From DATJLY01 sp035518375 (GTDB taxonomy: Bacteria; Pseudomonadota; Alphaproteobacteria; ATCC43930; CGMCC-115725), in the NCBI GenBank assembly GCA_035518375.1, contig DATIXQ010000055.1, forward strand, positions 1-64,000: 64,000 nt of DNA, in the 5' to 3' direction. The notes beneath the pieces are model-generated. The model was given only the letters and a program-made list of their open reading frames with translations. It had not been told where the DNA came from and ran no database searches. This document shows positions 8,816 through 16,457 of this stretch, piece by piece. Numbering within the stretch: the first letter of the stretch is position 1; the number at the start of each line of letters is the position of its first letter. The translations under genes were made by a program, and so were the position numbers.

Positions 8816-9724
8816 TTGGCAATACAAACTAACCTCGATGGAAATGGAGAGATTTGGTTGAAGGTAGATCCTTACGCGTCAAGCCCGATAGTGGTGGGCG
8901 AGCCGGGAGCGGGGCGCGGCCGTTATGAGTGTGCTGCCGAGGAGACACTCTGTCCCGTCGTTTCGCACGAGTGGGTGAACGACCGGTATAAGCATCTCGT
9001 CGTTCGCGCGTCGCCCAAGGCGCTTGCCTCGCGCCCAGGCCAGTTCTTTCAGCTCCTGTGTCCCTCTCCCGACGGCGTCGAGGTGTGGTTTCGCCGCCCG
9101 CAAAGCATCTACCGGATCGATCCGTCCGCCGGCACCCTCGAGTTCCTTTACAAGGTCGTGGGCCGTGGAACCCAGGGGCTCGCGATGCTCGAGCGCGGCG
9201 ATCGCCTCAACATGGTCGGGCCGCTCGGAAATGGCTTCGCGCTCGACCGCAGCCGGAAGAACATCGTCGTTCTGGGCCGAGGTGTCGGGCTCGCAACCAT
9301 GGCGCCGATCACGCAGGAAGCCAGCAAGGCCGGGATCCACGTGACGGCGATCCTCAGCGCCTATGATCAAACGGGTATCCTTGCGGCCGATCTTTTCAAG
9401 AGCGTCGGTGACGTCGTCAGCGTGCTCGATTCCGACGGGACGAGCGCGGTTGAAAACGTCGAGCGGCTGCTGCTGCAGTTGATCGCGGAGAAGAAGGCCG
9501 ATGCCTTCTTCACCTGCGGGTCCAATCGGCTTCTGCAGCTTATGAAGCGGCTGGGCAAGGCGCACGGCATCCCGGGACAGGCTGCGATGGAGCAGATCAT
9601 GGCCTGTGGTTTGGGGCCTTGTTACATCTGCGTGCGCACCTTCGAAACGAATGGCAAGAGGGAGATGCGGCGCATTTGCGTCGACGGCCCGGTTTTCGAT
9701 CTTCAGGAGTGCCTCGGATGGTAG
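8816..9724 (+). CDS. pyrK: PyrK-like FAD/[2Fe-2S] electron transfer subunit
   Basis: The product (302 residues from TTG 8816, or 288 from TTG 8858, which has GGAGAG six bases upstream) has the ferredoxin-reductase-like layout of the dihydroorotate dehydrogenase electron transfer subunit: an FAD domain with a YRI-type motif (residues ~95-130), a GPLGNGF segment, an NAD domain, and a C-terminal [2Fe-2S] region with cysteines in MACGLGPCYICV and RRICVDGPVF. In class 1B enzymes this subunit passes electrons from the flavin of PyrD to NAD. It overlaps the pyrD-like gene by 7 bases, as expected for a fixed complex. No other pyrimidine gene is nearby and the neighbours are catabolic, so it might serve another oxidoreductase. 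Confidence 0.82.
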   Translation: MAIQTNLDGNGEIWLKVDPYASSPIVVGEPGAGRGRYECAAEETLCPVVSHEWVNDRYKHLVVRASPKALASRPGQFFQLLCPSPDGVEVWFRRPQSIYRIDPSAGTLEFLYKVVGRGTQGLAMLERGDRLNMVGPLGNGFALDRSRKNIVVLGRGVGLATMAPITQEASKAGIHVTAILSAYDQTGILAADLFKSVGDVVSVLDSDGTSAVENVERLLLQLIAEKKADAFFTCGSNRLLQLMKRLGKAHGIPGQAAMEQIMACGLGPCYICVRTFETNGKREMRRICVDGPVFDLQECLGW

Positions 9725-10665
9725 ACCTTGCGGTCAAGATCGGCGAATTGAGCCTCGCGAACCCGGTCCTCCCCGCGTCCGGGACTTTCTCGGCCGAATT
9801 CGCGAACGTCATCGATCTCAATCGCCTGGGCGCTCTCGTGTGCAAGACGGTGTCGCGCCCCTATCGCGTTGGAAACCCGCCGCCGCGCGTCGCCGAACTC
9901 GATGCCGGCATGATCAATTCGATCGGCCTGCCGACCAAGGGACTTGCCTATTTTCTCGAGACGCAGCTGGCGGAATACAAGCGCTTCACGGCGCCGCTCG
10001 TCTGCAGCATCACGTCGGAGAACATCGAGGATTTCGCCGATATGGCGCGCGATGTGAGCGTTCCCGGGGTCGACGCTATCGAGCTCAACATTTCCTGTCC
10101 GACGCGTCAGCCGGGCGGCGGCAATTTTGCCCTCAATGAGGATACGACCTACCGCGTCGTCAAGCTCTGCCGCGCCGCAACCGAGAAGCCGCTCTGGGCC
10201 AAGCTTTCTCCCAATGCTGGCGAAATCTCAGCCGTCGCCGAGGCCGCGGAGAAGGCTGGCGCGGACGCAATCACCGTCTCGAACACGATCCTCGGCCTCA
10301 AGATCGATCTCAAGACGTTCAGGTCCTCGATCGGTAATGGCTATGGCGGAATATCCGGGCCCGGCGTCAAGCCGATTGTGCTCCGCATGGTGCATCAGTG
10401 CTCGAAATGCGTGAAGATTCCGATCATCGGATGCGGTGGCATCATGAACGCCGAAGACGTCGTCGAGTACCTGCTCGCGGGTGCCTCGGCGGTGGAGATC
10501 GGCTTCGCCAATTTCCGGCATCCGACCGCGATGATCGCCATCATCGACGATCTGGAGAAGTGGTGCGCGCGGCGCGGTATTGCGCGCGTGGCGGCGCTCA
10601 CCGGGGCGATGCTCGATCACCCGCCACGGGACACCTACGAAGCCGGCATGATCGGCATTAGCTGA
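9718..10665 (+). CDS. pyrD: Class 1B dihydroorotate dehydrogenase-like catalytic subunit
   Basis: A 315-residue FMN barrel protein. It keeps the family landmarks: LPASGTFS near the start, CKTVSRPYRVGNPPPRV for FMN/substrate binding, INSIGLPTKG, and NISCPTRQPGGGNF containing the class 1B catalytic cysteine. Later it has AKLSPNAGEI, SNTILGLKID and IIGCGGIMNAEDV for phosphate binding. Some positions differ from the usual sequence (NISCPN is NISCPT; the usual VGTA after the phosphate loop is IGFA). ATG 9718 overlaps the pyrK-like stop. Alphaproteobacteria typically make pyrimidines with a membrane class 2 enzyme, so a class 1B pair inside a catabolic cluster may instead reduce or oxidise a dihydro-aromatic ring acid. 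Confidence 0.82.
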   Translation: MVDLAVKIGELSLANPVLPASGTFSAEFANVIDLNRLGALVCKTVSRPYRVGNPPPRVAELDAGMINSIGLPTKGLAYFLETQLAEYKRFTAPLVCSITSENIEDFADMARDVSVPGVDAIELNISCPTRQPGGGNFALNEDTTYRVVKLCRAATEKPLWAKLSPNAGEISAVAEAAEKAGADAITVSNTILGLKIDLKTFRSSIGNGYGGISGPGVKPIVLRMVHQCSKCVKIPIIGCGGIMNAEDVVEYLLAGASAVEIGFANFRHPTAMIAIIDDLEKWCARRGIARVAALTGAMLDHPPRDTYEAGMIGIS

Positions 10666-10695
10666 TCGGATCTCGGCCTCCACCTTGCCGGGTGG

Positions 10696-10736
10696 AAAGA
10701 AAAGGGCACCCCGCTGCCGAGGTGCCCTGTTTCTTA
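10696..10736. terminator. Bidirectional intrinsic terminator
   Basis: A perfect 7-bp stem GGGCACC (10704-10710) / GGTGCCC (10721-10727) closes a 10-base loop. It is preceded by an A-rich tract and followed by TGTTTCTT, giving a U-tract on both strands. It lies between the ends of the convergent pyrD-like and MFS genes, so it can stop transcription from both sides. Confidence 0.8.
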
Positions 10737-10751
10737 GAAGAGCTTACCAGG

Positions 10752-12149
10752 TTACGGCTTCGCAGCGGCCATGCGGCGCGGCGGCGCGAGCCAGTCCGTG
10801 TCGATCTTGGCGCCGGGTTCCACCAGATAGCGCGCGCGGTCATAGGGCTTGCGCCCGAACCACGCGCAGCAAAGCCCGACCGCGATGACCGGGAGCGACA
10901 CGAAGCCGAGCGCGTAGCGCAGGCCCGTATCGCCGTGGAAGACATAGGTGGTCGATAATCCGATCACCAAGGGGCCGATGCCGTAGGAGAACATGGAGCT
11001 GCACACCGCCCAGGCGGCGATCGAGCGCGCGCGCAGATGGGGCGGGAACATCTCCTGCATGACGTTGCCGTACTGCATGAAACCGATGCCGTCGGCGAAG
11101 GTGAAGACGAAGGCCCAGAAGAGCGACACGTTCGGGCTGTCGGAGACCAGGATGCCGACGGCGCACAGGATCCAGGTCAGGAACATGATGACGAGCGTCG
11201 GCAATTTGCCGCCGCGCACGCCGCGCCGCATCATCGCGTCGGCGATGTAGCCGCCCACGACCGCGCCGGTCACGCCGGCGATCGTCGTGGTCCAGCCGAC
11301 TTCGATGCCCGTCGTGATCGGCGGCATCTTGAATACCCGGATGAAATAGCTCGGCAGCCACGCGAACCAGCCGATCGCGAGAATGCCGAGACAGACATAG
11401 CCGCCGATGACGAGCACGAAGGCGGGCCAGATGCGCTTCAGATGGGCGAGGAACGAAATCTCGCCGGCGGCGCCGGCCGCGCGGTTCTCGCGACTTTCGA
11501 TGCGCGGCGGCTCGCGCACCGTGCCGATCAGGATCGCGAGCGTCAGGGTGATGAGGCCGACCGTGATGAAGGCGGCGTGCCAGAGCGATGTCTCGCCCAC
11601 CACCGGAAGCTTCACGGTATCGACGCCGCGGAACGCGGCTAACACCATGCCGCCGATGAGATAGGAAAGGCCGATCCCGCCAAAGCCGCCGATGCCGAAA
11701 ATGCCGACCGCCGTGCCGCGCCGCGCCTTCGGGAAATAGTCCGAGATGAGCGCGAAGGCCGCCGGCATGAGCGCTGCCTCGCCGATGCCGAGGCCCATGC
11801 GCGTGAACATGAGCTCGGTGAAGGTCGTGGTAAAGCCGGAGGCGATCGTGCTGCATCCCCAGAGAGCGACGCCGAACATCAAGACATTGCGGCGGCTGTG
11901 GCGGTCCGCGTACCAGGCGAATGGAATCGCCATCAGGCCATTCAAGACCGAGAACGAATAGCCGTTGAGGATGCCAATTTCCGCGTCGTTGATCGCGAGG
12001 TCGCGCCGCACGGGCGCCACGAGCAGCGTCAGGATGTTGCGGTCGACGAAATACATGAAATAGCAAAGCAGCAGGAACAGCAGCGCATAGTACGCAGCCC
12101 CCGCCGCGGGATAGCGAGCGCGTTCCTCGCCAACGGTCCGGTCCGTCAT
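10752..12149 (-). CDS. Major facilitator superfamily transporter
   Basis: A 465-residue membrane protein with about 12 hydrophobic segments. The N-terminal half shows the MFS features FVDRNILTLL in helix 1, AWYADRHSRRNVL in the loop between helices 2 and 3, and GLGIGEAALMPA in helix 4, typical of the aromatic-acid / sugar-phosphate anion transporters. It probably moves an organic anion across the inner membrane by proton symport. It starts 24 bases after the stop of the 2OG-Fe oxygenase and is the last gene of a minus-strand unit with the GMC oxidoreductase, so its substrate is likely that of the two oxidative enzymes. Confidence 0.86.
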   Translation of the reverse strand: MTDRTVGEERARYPAAGAAYYALLFLLLCYFMYFVDRNILTLLVAPVRRDLAINDAEIGILNGYSFSVLNGLMAIPFAWYADRHSRRNVLMFGVALWGCSTIASGFTTTFTELMFTRMGLGIGEAALMPAAFALISDYFPKARRGTAVGIFGIGGFGGIGLSYLIGGMVLAAFRGVDTVKLPVVGETSLWHAAFITVGLITLTLAILIGTVREPPRIESRENRAAGAAGEISFLAHLKRIWPAFVLVIGGYVCLGILAIGWFAWLPSYFIRVFKMPPITTGIEVGWTTTIAGVTGAVVGGYIADAMMRRGVRGGKLPTLVIMFLTWILCAVGILVSDSPNVSLFWAFVFTFADGIGFMQYGNVMQEMFPPHLRARSIAAWAVCSSMFSYGIGPLVIGLSTTYVFHGDTGLRYALGFVSLPVIAVGLCCAWFGRKPYDRARYLVEPGAKIDTDWLAPPRRMAAAKP

Positions 12150-12173
12150 CCTCGCCCCCTTGCTCCGTTCGCC

Positions 12174-13283
12174 CTAGAGCGTCTTCAGCCTGTCGTCGAC
12201 GGTCCTTTGTGCGAGGCCGGGGCGTCCGGTGCGGTGCGATTGCTCGACCAGCGCGCGCACATAAGGGCCGGCTTCGACCGGTTCGTATTTCGGCGGATTG
12301 CCCGGACCCTGGCAGGTCGGCAGGCATTCGATCCGCGCCTGCGGATGCGGATTGAAGAAGAGCGGAAGCGAGATGCGGCTGCCGCCGGCCGTGTTGAAAT
12401 TCGAGGCGCGGTGCAGACTCGAACGGTAGAGCCCGTTGGTCCAGCGCGAGAAGAGATCGCCGAGATTGACGACGAAAGCGCCCGGCAGAGGCGGCACATC
12501 GATCCACTCGTCGCGCGCGTCGCGGATCTCGAGCCCGCCAAGCGCGTCTTGCGACAGGAGCGTGACGCTGCCGTAGTCGGTGTGGGGCGAGATGCCCCAT
12601 TGCGTGCGCCCGACCGCGTCGGGATCGAGCGCCGGATAGTAGTTGTAGGTGAGCGAGGTATTGGGGAAGCGGTGGGCCTCGTCGAGAAAATCTTCCGGCA
12701 GGCCGAGGCTCAGTGCGAGCGCGCGGCAGAGCCGCTGCCCGACCACGACACGTTTCAGGATGTGCGCGTTGATGAACTCGCGAAAGCCCGGGAGGAGCGC
12801 GGGATCGGGCCAGTTGCCGGCGGCGACCGCGGGATTGTCGCCCTGCCGCTCGCCCGGCAGGAGTTCGCGCGGCAGAACGAGGGTTTCCTTCTGGTCGGCG
12901 TCCTTGTCGGGATTTGCATCGGGGTTCGTGCCGCCGACCGGCATCCAGCCCTGGCGCGCGGGATGATTGCTCTTGTCGATTTTGGCCTTCTCGGCGCGCG
13001 GCAGCTCGAAGAACATCAATCCCCAGGCGTGCGCGACGTCGAATTCGGCCTGCGAGATGCCGTGATTGACGAGATAGAAGAACCCCGTCTTGAGGCAAGC
13101 CGCGCGGAGCGTCTGGCCGACGCGCAAGCGTTCCTCGAGGCCGGCGCCTTTCGTGTAAGCGCTGAAGTCGATCACCGGAATCGTCTGCATCGACCGGCGC
13201 CGCGCCTTTACCGCCTCGCGCCGCGCGCTGTTGTCGAAATCCGCCAAAAGCCCAACGGCATCGTCCTTGATCAACTCCACCAT
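12174..13283 (-). CDS. Isopenicillin N synthase-family 2-oxoglutarate/Fe(II) oxygenase
   Basis: The 369-residue product starts its conserved part at TIPVIDFSAY, then has FFYLVNHGI, the iron ligands His/Asp in ISPHTDYGSVTLL, the distal His in SSLHRASN, and the 2-oxoglutarate-binding Arg/Ser in SRISLPLFF. Proteins like this hydroxylate, cyclise or cleave small molecules, with 2-oxoglutarate as co-substrate. I prefer ATG 13283, which has GGAGG five bases upstream; an in-frame ATG at 13295 would overlap the upstream GMC stop by one base but has no ribosome binding site. It lies between the GMC oxidoreductase and the MFS transporter. Substrate unknown. Confidence 0.85.
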   Translation of the reverse strand: MVELIKDDAVGLLADFDNSARREAVKARRRSMQTIPVIDFSAYTKGAGLEERLRVGQTLRAACLKTGFFYLVNHGISQAEFDVAHAWGLMFFELPRAEKAKIDKSNHPARQGWMPVGGTNPDANPDKDADQKETLVLPRELLPGERQGDNPAVAAGNWPDPALLPGFREFINAHILKRVVVGQRLCRALALSLGLPEDFLDEAHRFPNTSLTYNYYPALDPDAVGRTQWGISPHTDYGSVTLLSQDALGGLEIRDARDEWIDVPPLPGAFVVNLGDLFSRWTNGLYRSSLHRASNFNTAGGSRISLPLFFNPHPQARIECLPTCQGPGNPPKYEPVEAGPYVRALVEQSHRTGRPGLAQRTVDDRLKTL

Positions 13284-13294
13284 CGGAGCCTCCA

Positions 13295-14980
13295 TCAGGA
13301 TGCCAAGATTGTATCCGAAATCTTCTCCGCGATCATGAGGGTCGTCAGATTCGTGTTGCAGCGCGGCAAATTGGGCATGATCGAGGCGTCGACGACGCGG
13401 AGCCCGGCCATTCCTTTCACCCTCCCGTCGGTCGAGGTGACGGCTTTGGGATCGTCCGCCCGGCCCATGCGGCAGGTGCAGGAGAGGTGCTTGATGCCCA
13501 TCGCGGTCGCGCGCACATATTCCTCGAGCGCGCTGTCGTCGCTCAGCAGCCCCGCGAGCTCGGGCGCTTCGCTGATCGCGCCGTTGATGATGGCGTCGCG
13601 CAGCGGCGCCGGTCCGTCCAGCATGAATCCTGCGACGCCCATCGCCACGTAGTTCTTGAAATTGACCGCGCTTGCCGCGCGGGCACGCTGCGACAGCCGC
13701 GCGCCGAAGGGGGAGCGCGTGGCGGATTTGACCGAGGGATCGTCGAACAGCGACGCGACGAAGCGCAGGCCCGCCATGAGCCGCCGCAGGTCGCGCTGGT
13801 CGTCGAAATAGTTGAGCTCGATCTTGGGCTCGTCGCGCCAATCCGTGCTTTGCAGCGTGACGCGCCCGGCGGAATAGGCCTTGTTGACCCACGTCATCGC
13901 GGTGCCGAGCCGGCGCCCGACGCCGTGCCAGCCGCTCCGGCAAAAGACCGACGTGAACATGTCGCTGGTCGGGCAGTCGGGATGCTGCGAGGAGTAGCGG
14001 AACGAGATCTGAAGCGGTCGGCTTTCCTCGTCGACCCGCGCCCCGCTGGTGAGATAGGCAAGGATGCCGACACCGGGATGGTCGCGCAAATTCTCGCCCA
14101 CACCCGGCAGGTCCTGGATGACCGCGACGCCCTGCGTCGCGAGGAGCGGCGCCGGCCCAATGCCGGTGCGCATGAGCATCGCCGGCGAATGGACGGCGCC
14201 GGCCGCGAGGATCGTCTCGTTGGCCATGACGGTCTCGATGCCTTGCGGCGTCGCGACCTTGGCACCGACGATCTTGCGCCCGTCGCACATGAGGGACTGC
14301 ACTTGGCTTTGCGCGAGGATGCGCAGATTGGGCCGCCGCCGCACCTCCGCGGTGAGGTAAGCGACGGCGGCGGAGACGCGTTTTCCGGAGCGATTGTTCT
14401 GCGTCGCCGCGAAATAGCCGTCGACGAAGGCGCCGTTCTGATCGTCGAGATAGGCGAGCCGCTTTCCCTCGAGTGCGTGCGCCATCGCCTGGGTATAGCC
14501 GCACCATTCGCCACGCGGCATGCGCTGCACCGGCAGAGGCCCGCCCTTGCCATGAAGCTCGCCGCCGAAATCATCGTCCTCGAGCTTCCGGAAATAGGGC
14601 AGCACGTCGCGCCAGGCCCAGCCGTCGGCGCCGAGCTCTTCCCATTCGTCGTAATCTTCCGGCGCGCCGCGATTGGCGGCCTGATAGTTGATGCTCGATC
14701 CGCCGCCCATGACCCTGCCCTGGTCATAGAGAACCGGCGTCGGCGGCCGCGGATAGTTGCGTCGAAGCGACTGCGTATAGGCGACGAGCTTCATCCACTT
14801 GTAGGCGGGGTTGAGCGCGGCCTTCGGGAACATCTCCTGGATGTCGGCCGGAACGCGATCGGGCGGCGTGTCGGGGCCGGCCTCGATCAGCAGCACCTGG
14901 TTCGCCGTGCGCGCCGACAGGCGGCTTGCCAGCACGCTGCCCGCAGAGCCGCCGCCGATGATGATGTGGTCATAGATCAT
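13295..14980 (-). CDS. GMC-family FAD oxidoreductase (choline dehydrogenase-like)
   Basis: A 561-residue flavoprotein of typical family length. It has the ADP-binding motif IIGGGSAGSVLASRL at residues 6-20, the GMC signature region RVMGGGSSINYQAANRG, and the C-terminal active-site block with HLSCTCRMG and CNTNLTTLMIAEK. Members oxidise alcohols to aldehydes or acids, passing electrons to quinone or oxygen. No signal peptide is seen. It is the first gene of a minus-strand unit with the 2OG-Fe oxygenase and MFS transporter, and is divergent from the Rieske gene at 15138 across a 157-base regulatory region. Its substrate is unknown; an alcohol entering through the MFS protein is plausible. Confidence 0.88.
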   Translation of the reverse strand: MIYDHIIIGGGSAGSVLASRLSARTANQVLLIEAGPDTPPDRVPADIQEMFPKAALNPAYKWMKLVAYTQSLRRNYPRPPTPVLYDQGRVMGGGSSINYQAANRGAPEDYDEWEELGADGWAWRDVLPYFRKLEDDDFGGELHGKGGPLPVQRMPRGEWCGYTQAMAHALEGKRLAYLDDQNGAFVDGYFAATQNNRSGKRVSAAVAYLTAEVRRRPNLRILAQSQVQSLMCDGRKIVGAKVATPQGIETVMANETILAAGAVHSPAMLMRTGIGPAPLLATQGVAVIQDLPGVGENLRDHPGVGILAYLTSGARVDEESRPLQISFRYSSQHPDCPTSDMFTSVFCRSGWHGVGRRLGTAMTWVNKAYSAGRVTLQSTDWRDEPKIELNYFDDQRDLRRLMAGLRFVASLFDDPSVKSATRSPFGARLSQRARAASAVNFKNYVAMGVAGFMLDGPAPLRDAIINGAISEAPELAGLLSDDSALEEYVRATAMGIKHLSCTCRMGRADDPKAVTSTDGRVKGMAGLRVVDASIMPNLPRCNTNLTTLMIAEKISDTILAS

Positions 14981-15100
14981 GGTGGAACCCTGATGCCTGA
15001 GACGCAGCCTCCGCTCGGCCAAATGATACGTGGGCTTGCAAATATCTGTAAATAAGCGAGCCGCGGGCGCGTGCGTGCCTTTCCCCGAGGACAGTCTCGA

Positions 15101-15130
15101 TTGACGGCCCGGCTCGGGTTCCGCGACAAT
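15101..15130 (+). promoter_or_regulatory. Possible -35/-10 promoter pair for the Rieske gene
   Basis: TTGACG (15101-15106) and GACAAT (15125-15130) are separated by 18 bases. The -10 element ends only seven bases before the ATG at 15138, so transcription would begin at or very near the start codon, giving a leaderless message. The start itself is supported because the first 20 residues align without gaps with those of the Rieske protein at 6415. The match to consensus is moderate. Confidence 0.25.
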
Positions 15131-15137
15131 CGCGGAT

Positions 15138-16457
15138 ATGACGAGCGCGAGCGACAACGAGCGCATGACGCGCATCGGACCCGGGACACCGGCGGGCGCG
15201 CTCATGCGCAGGTATTGGCAGCCGGTGGCACTCGTCGAAGAGCTGGCCGGCCGGCGCCCCGTCAAGGCGGTCCGCGTGCTCGGCGAGGATTTGGTGCTCT
15301 TCCGTGACGCCGTGGGGAAGCTCGGTCTTCTCGCGCGCCATTGTCCGCATCGCGGCGCCGATCTTGCTTACGGTCGCCTCGAGGATGGCGGCTTGCGCTG
15401 CGCGTTCCACGGCTGGCTCTTCGACGCGAACGGGCGTTGCCTCGAAACGCCGGCCGAGCCGGTCGAGAGCGAGCTTGCGCGCCGCGTGCGGCATCGAAGC
15501 TATCCCGTCGTGGAGAAAAGCGGCATCGTCTGGGCCTATCTCGGCGAAGGCGAGCCGCCGGCCTTTCAGGCGTTCGACTGCTTCACCGCGCCCGACACTC
15601 ACGTCTTTGCCTTCAAGGGCTATATGGCGTGCAACTGGCTGCAGGCGCTCGAGGTCGGGATCGATCCGGCGCACGCCTCATATCTCCATCGCTTCTTCGA
15701 GGACGAGGAGCCGGGCGCGGCCTATGGCCAACAGTTCCGTGCCGCCTCGTCCGGCACGGACATTCCAATGACGCGTCTCCTGCGCGAGCACGGCCGGCCG
15801 AAGATCGAGGTCGAACGCACGGATTACGGCTTTCGCCTCATCGCGCTGCGCCCGCTCGAGGGCGCGCGCACGCATGTCCGCGTCACCAATCTGGTGTTCC
15901 CGCACGGCTTCGTCATTCCGCTTTCGCCCGAGATGACGATCAGCCAGTGGCATATGCCGATCGATGACCGCAGCTGTTACTGGTACGCGATCTTCACCAG
16001 CTTTGCCGCACCGGTGGACAAGGCGACGATGCGGCAGGAGCGGCTGAAGCTCTATACGCTGCCCGACTACAAGCCGCGCCTCAACGCGGCGAACGAGTGG
16101 GGCTTTAATGCCGATGAGCAGGCAACTGCGACTTTCACCGGCATGGGGTTCGATATCAACGTCCACGACCAGTGGGCGGTTGAGTCGCAAGGGGAGGTGC
16201 ACGACCGCACGCGCGAAACCTTGGGATTTTCCGACCGCGGCATCGTGCTCTATCGCCGCATGCTGCTCGATGCGATCGCCGACGCCGAACGCGGCAAAGA
16301 TCCGGTGATGGCGCTGACGCGCGAAAAAGCCGCCGCGATGCGCGGGCCAAGCACGATCGACACCATCTGCCCAAGCGCCAGCTGGCAGCTTCACTGGCGC
16401 GAAGCCGAGACGCAAAAACGAAAAAGCGCGACCTGGGACGCAGGGGTCGAGGCGTGA
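15138..16457 (+). CDS. Rieske [2Fe-2S] oxygenase, phthalate-dioxygenase-type
   Basis: This 439-residue protein begins like the one at 6415 (TRIGPGTPAGALMRRYWQP). Rieske ligands are in CPHRGADL and CAFHGW; the catalytic iron ligands are in EVGIDPAHASYLHRF, with the Asp-x-x-His-x4-His arrangement. It belongs to the same broad phthalate-type group but is a distinct paralogue. No reductase is adjacent. Its stop overlaps the glutamine synthetase-like gene by 4 bases (GTGA), which implies translational coupling and a joint task: oxidising an amine-bearing or glutamylated aromatic, as in aniline degradation, where a synthetase and a Rieske oxygenase act together. No Shine-Dalgarno is evident before the start. 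Confidence 0.87.
   Translation: MTSASDNERMTRIGPGTPAGALMRRYWQPVALVEELAGRRPVKAVRVLGEDLVLFRDAVGKLGLLARHCPHRGADLAYGRLEDGGLRCAFHGWLFDANGRCLETPAEPVESELARRVRHRSYPVVEKSGIVWAYLGEGEPPAFQAFDCFTAPDTHVFAFKGYMACNWLQALEVGIDPAHASYLHRFFEDEEPGAAYGQQFRAASSGTDIPMTRLLREHGRPKIEVERTDYGFRLIALRPLEGARTHVRVTNLVFPHGFVIPLSPEMTISQWHMPIDDRSCYWYAIFTSFAAPVDKATMRQERLKLYTLPDYKPRLNAANEWGFNADEQATATFTGMGFDINVHDQWAVESQGEVHDRTRETLGFSDRGIVLYRRMLLDAIADAERGKDPVMALTREKAAAMRGPSTIDTICPSASWQLHWREAETQKRKSATWDAGVEA

Noticed and set aside
10840..13098. Long open frame (752 codons) on the minus strand across the MFS and 2OG-Fe oxygenase genes
   Set aside because: It is rich in Arg, His, Ala and Gly, shows no family motif and lies out of frame over two well-supported genes; long open frames are common in GC-rich DNA.
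11898..13652. Open frame of 584 codons antisense to the MFS, 2OG-Fe and GMC genes
   Set aside because: Biased composition and no motif; it crosses three genes with clear conserved residues on the other strand.
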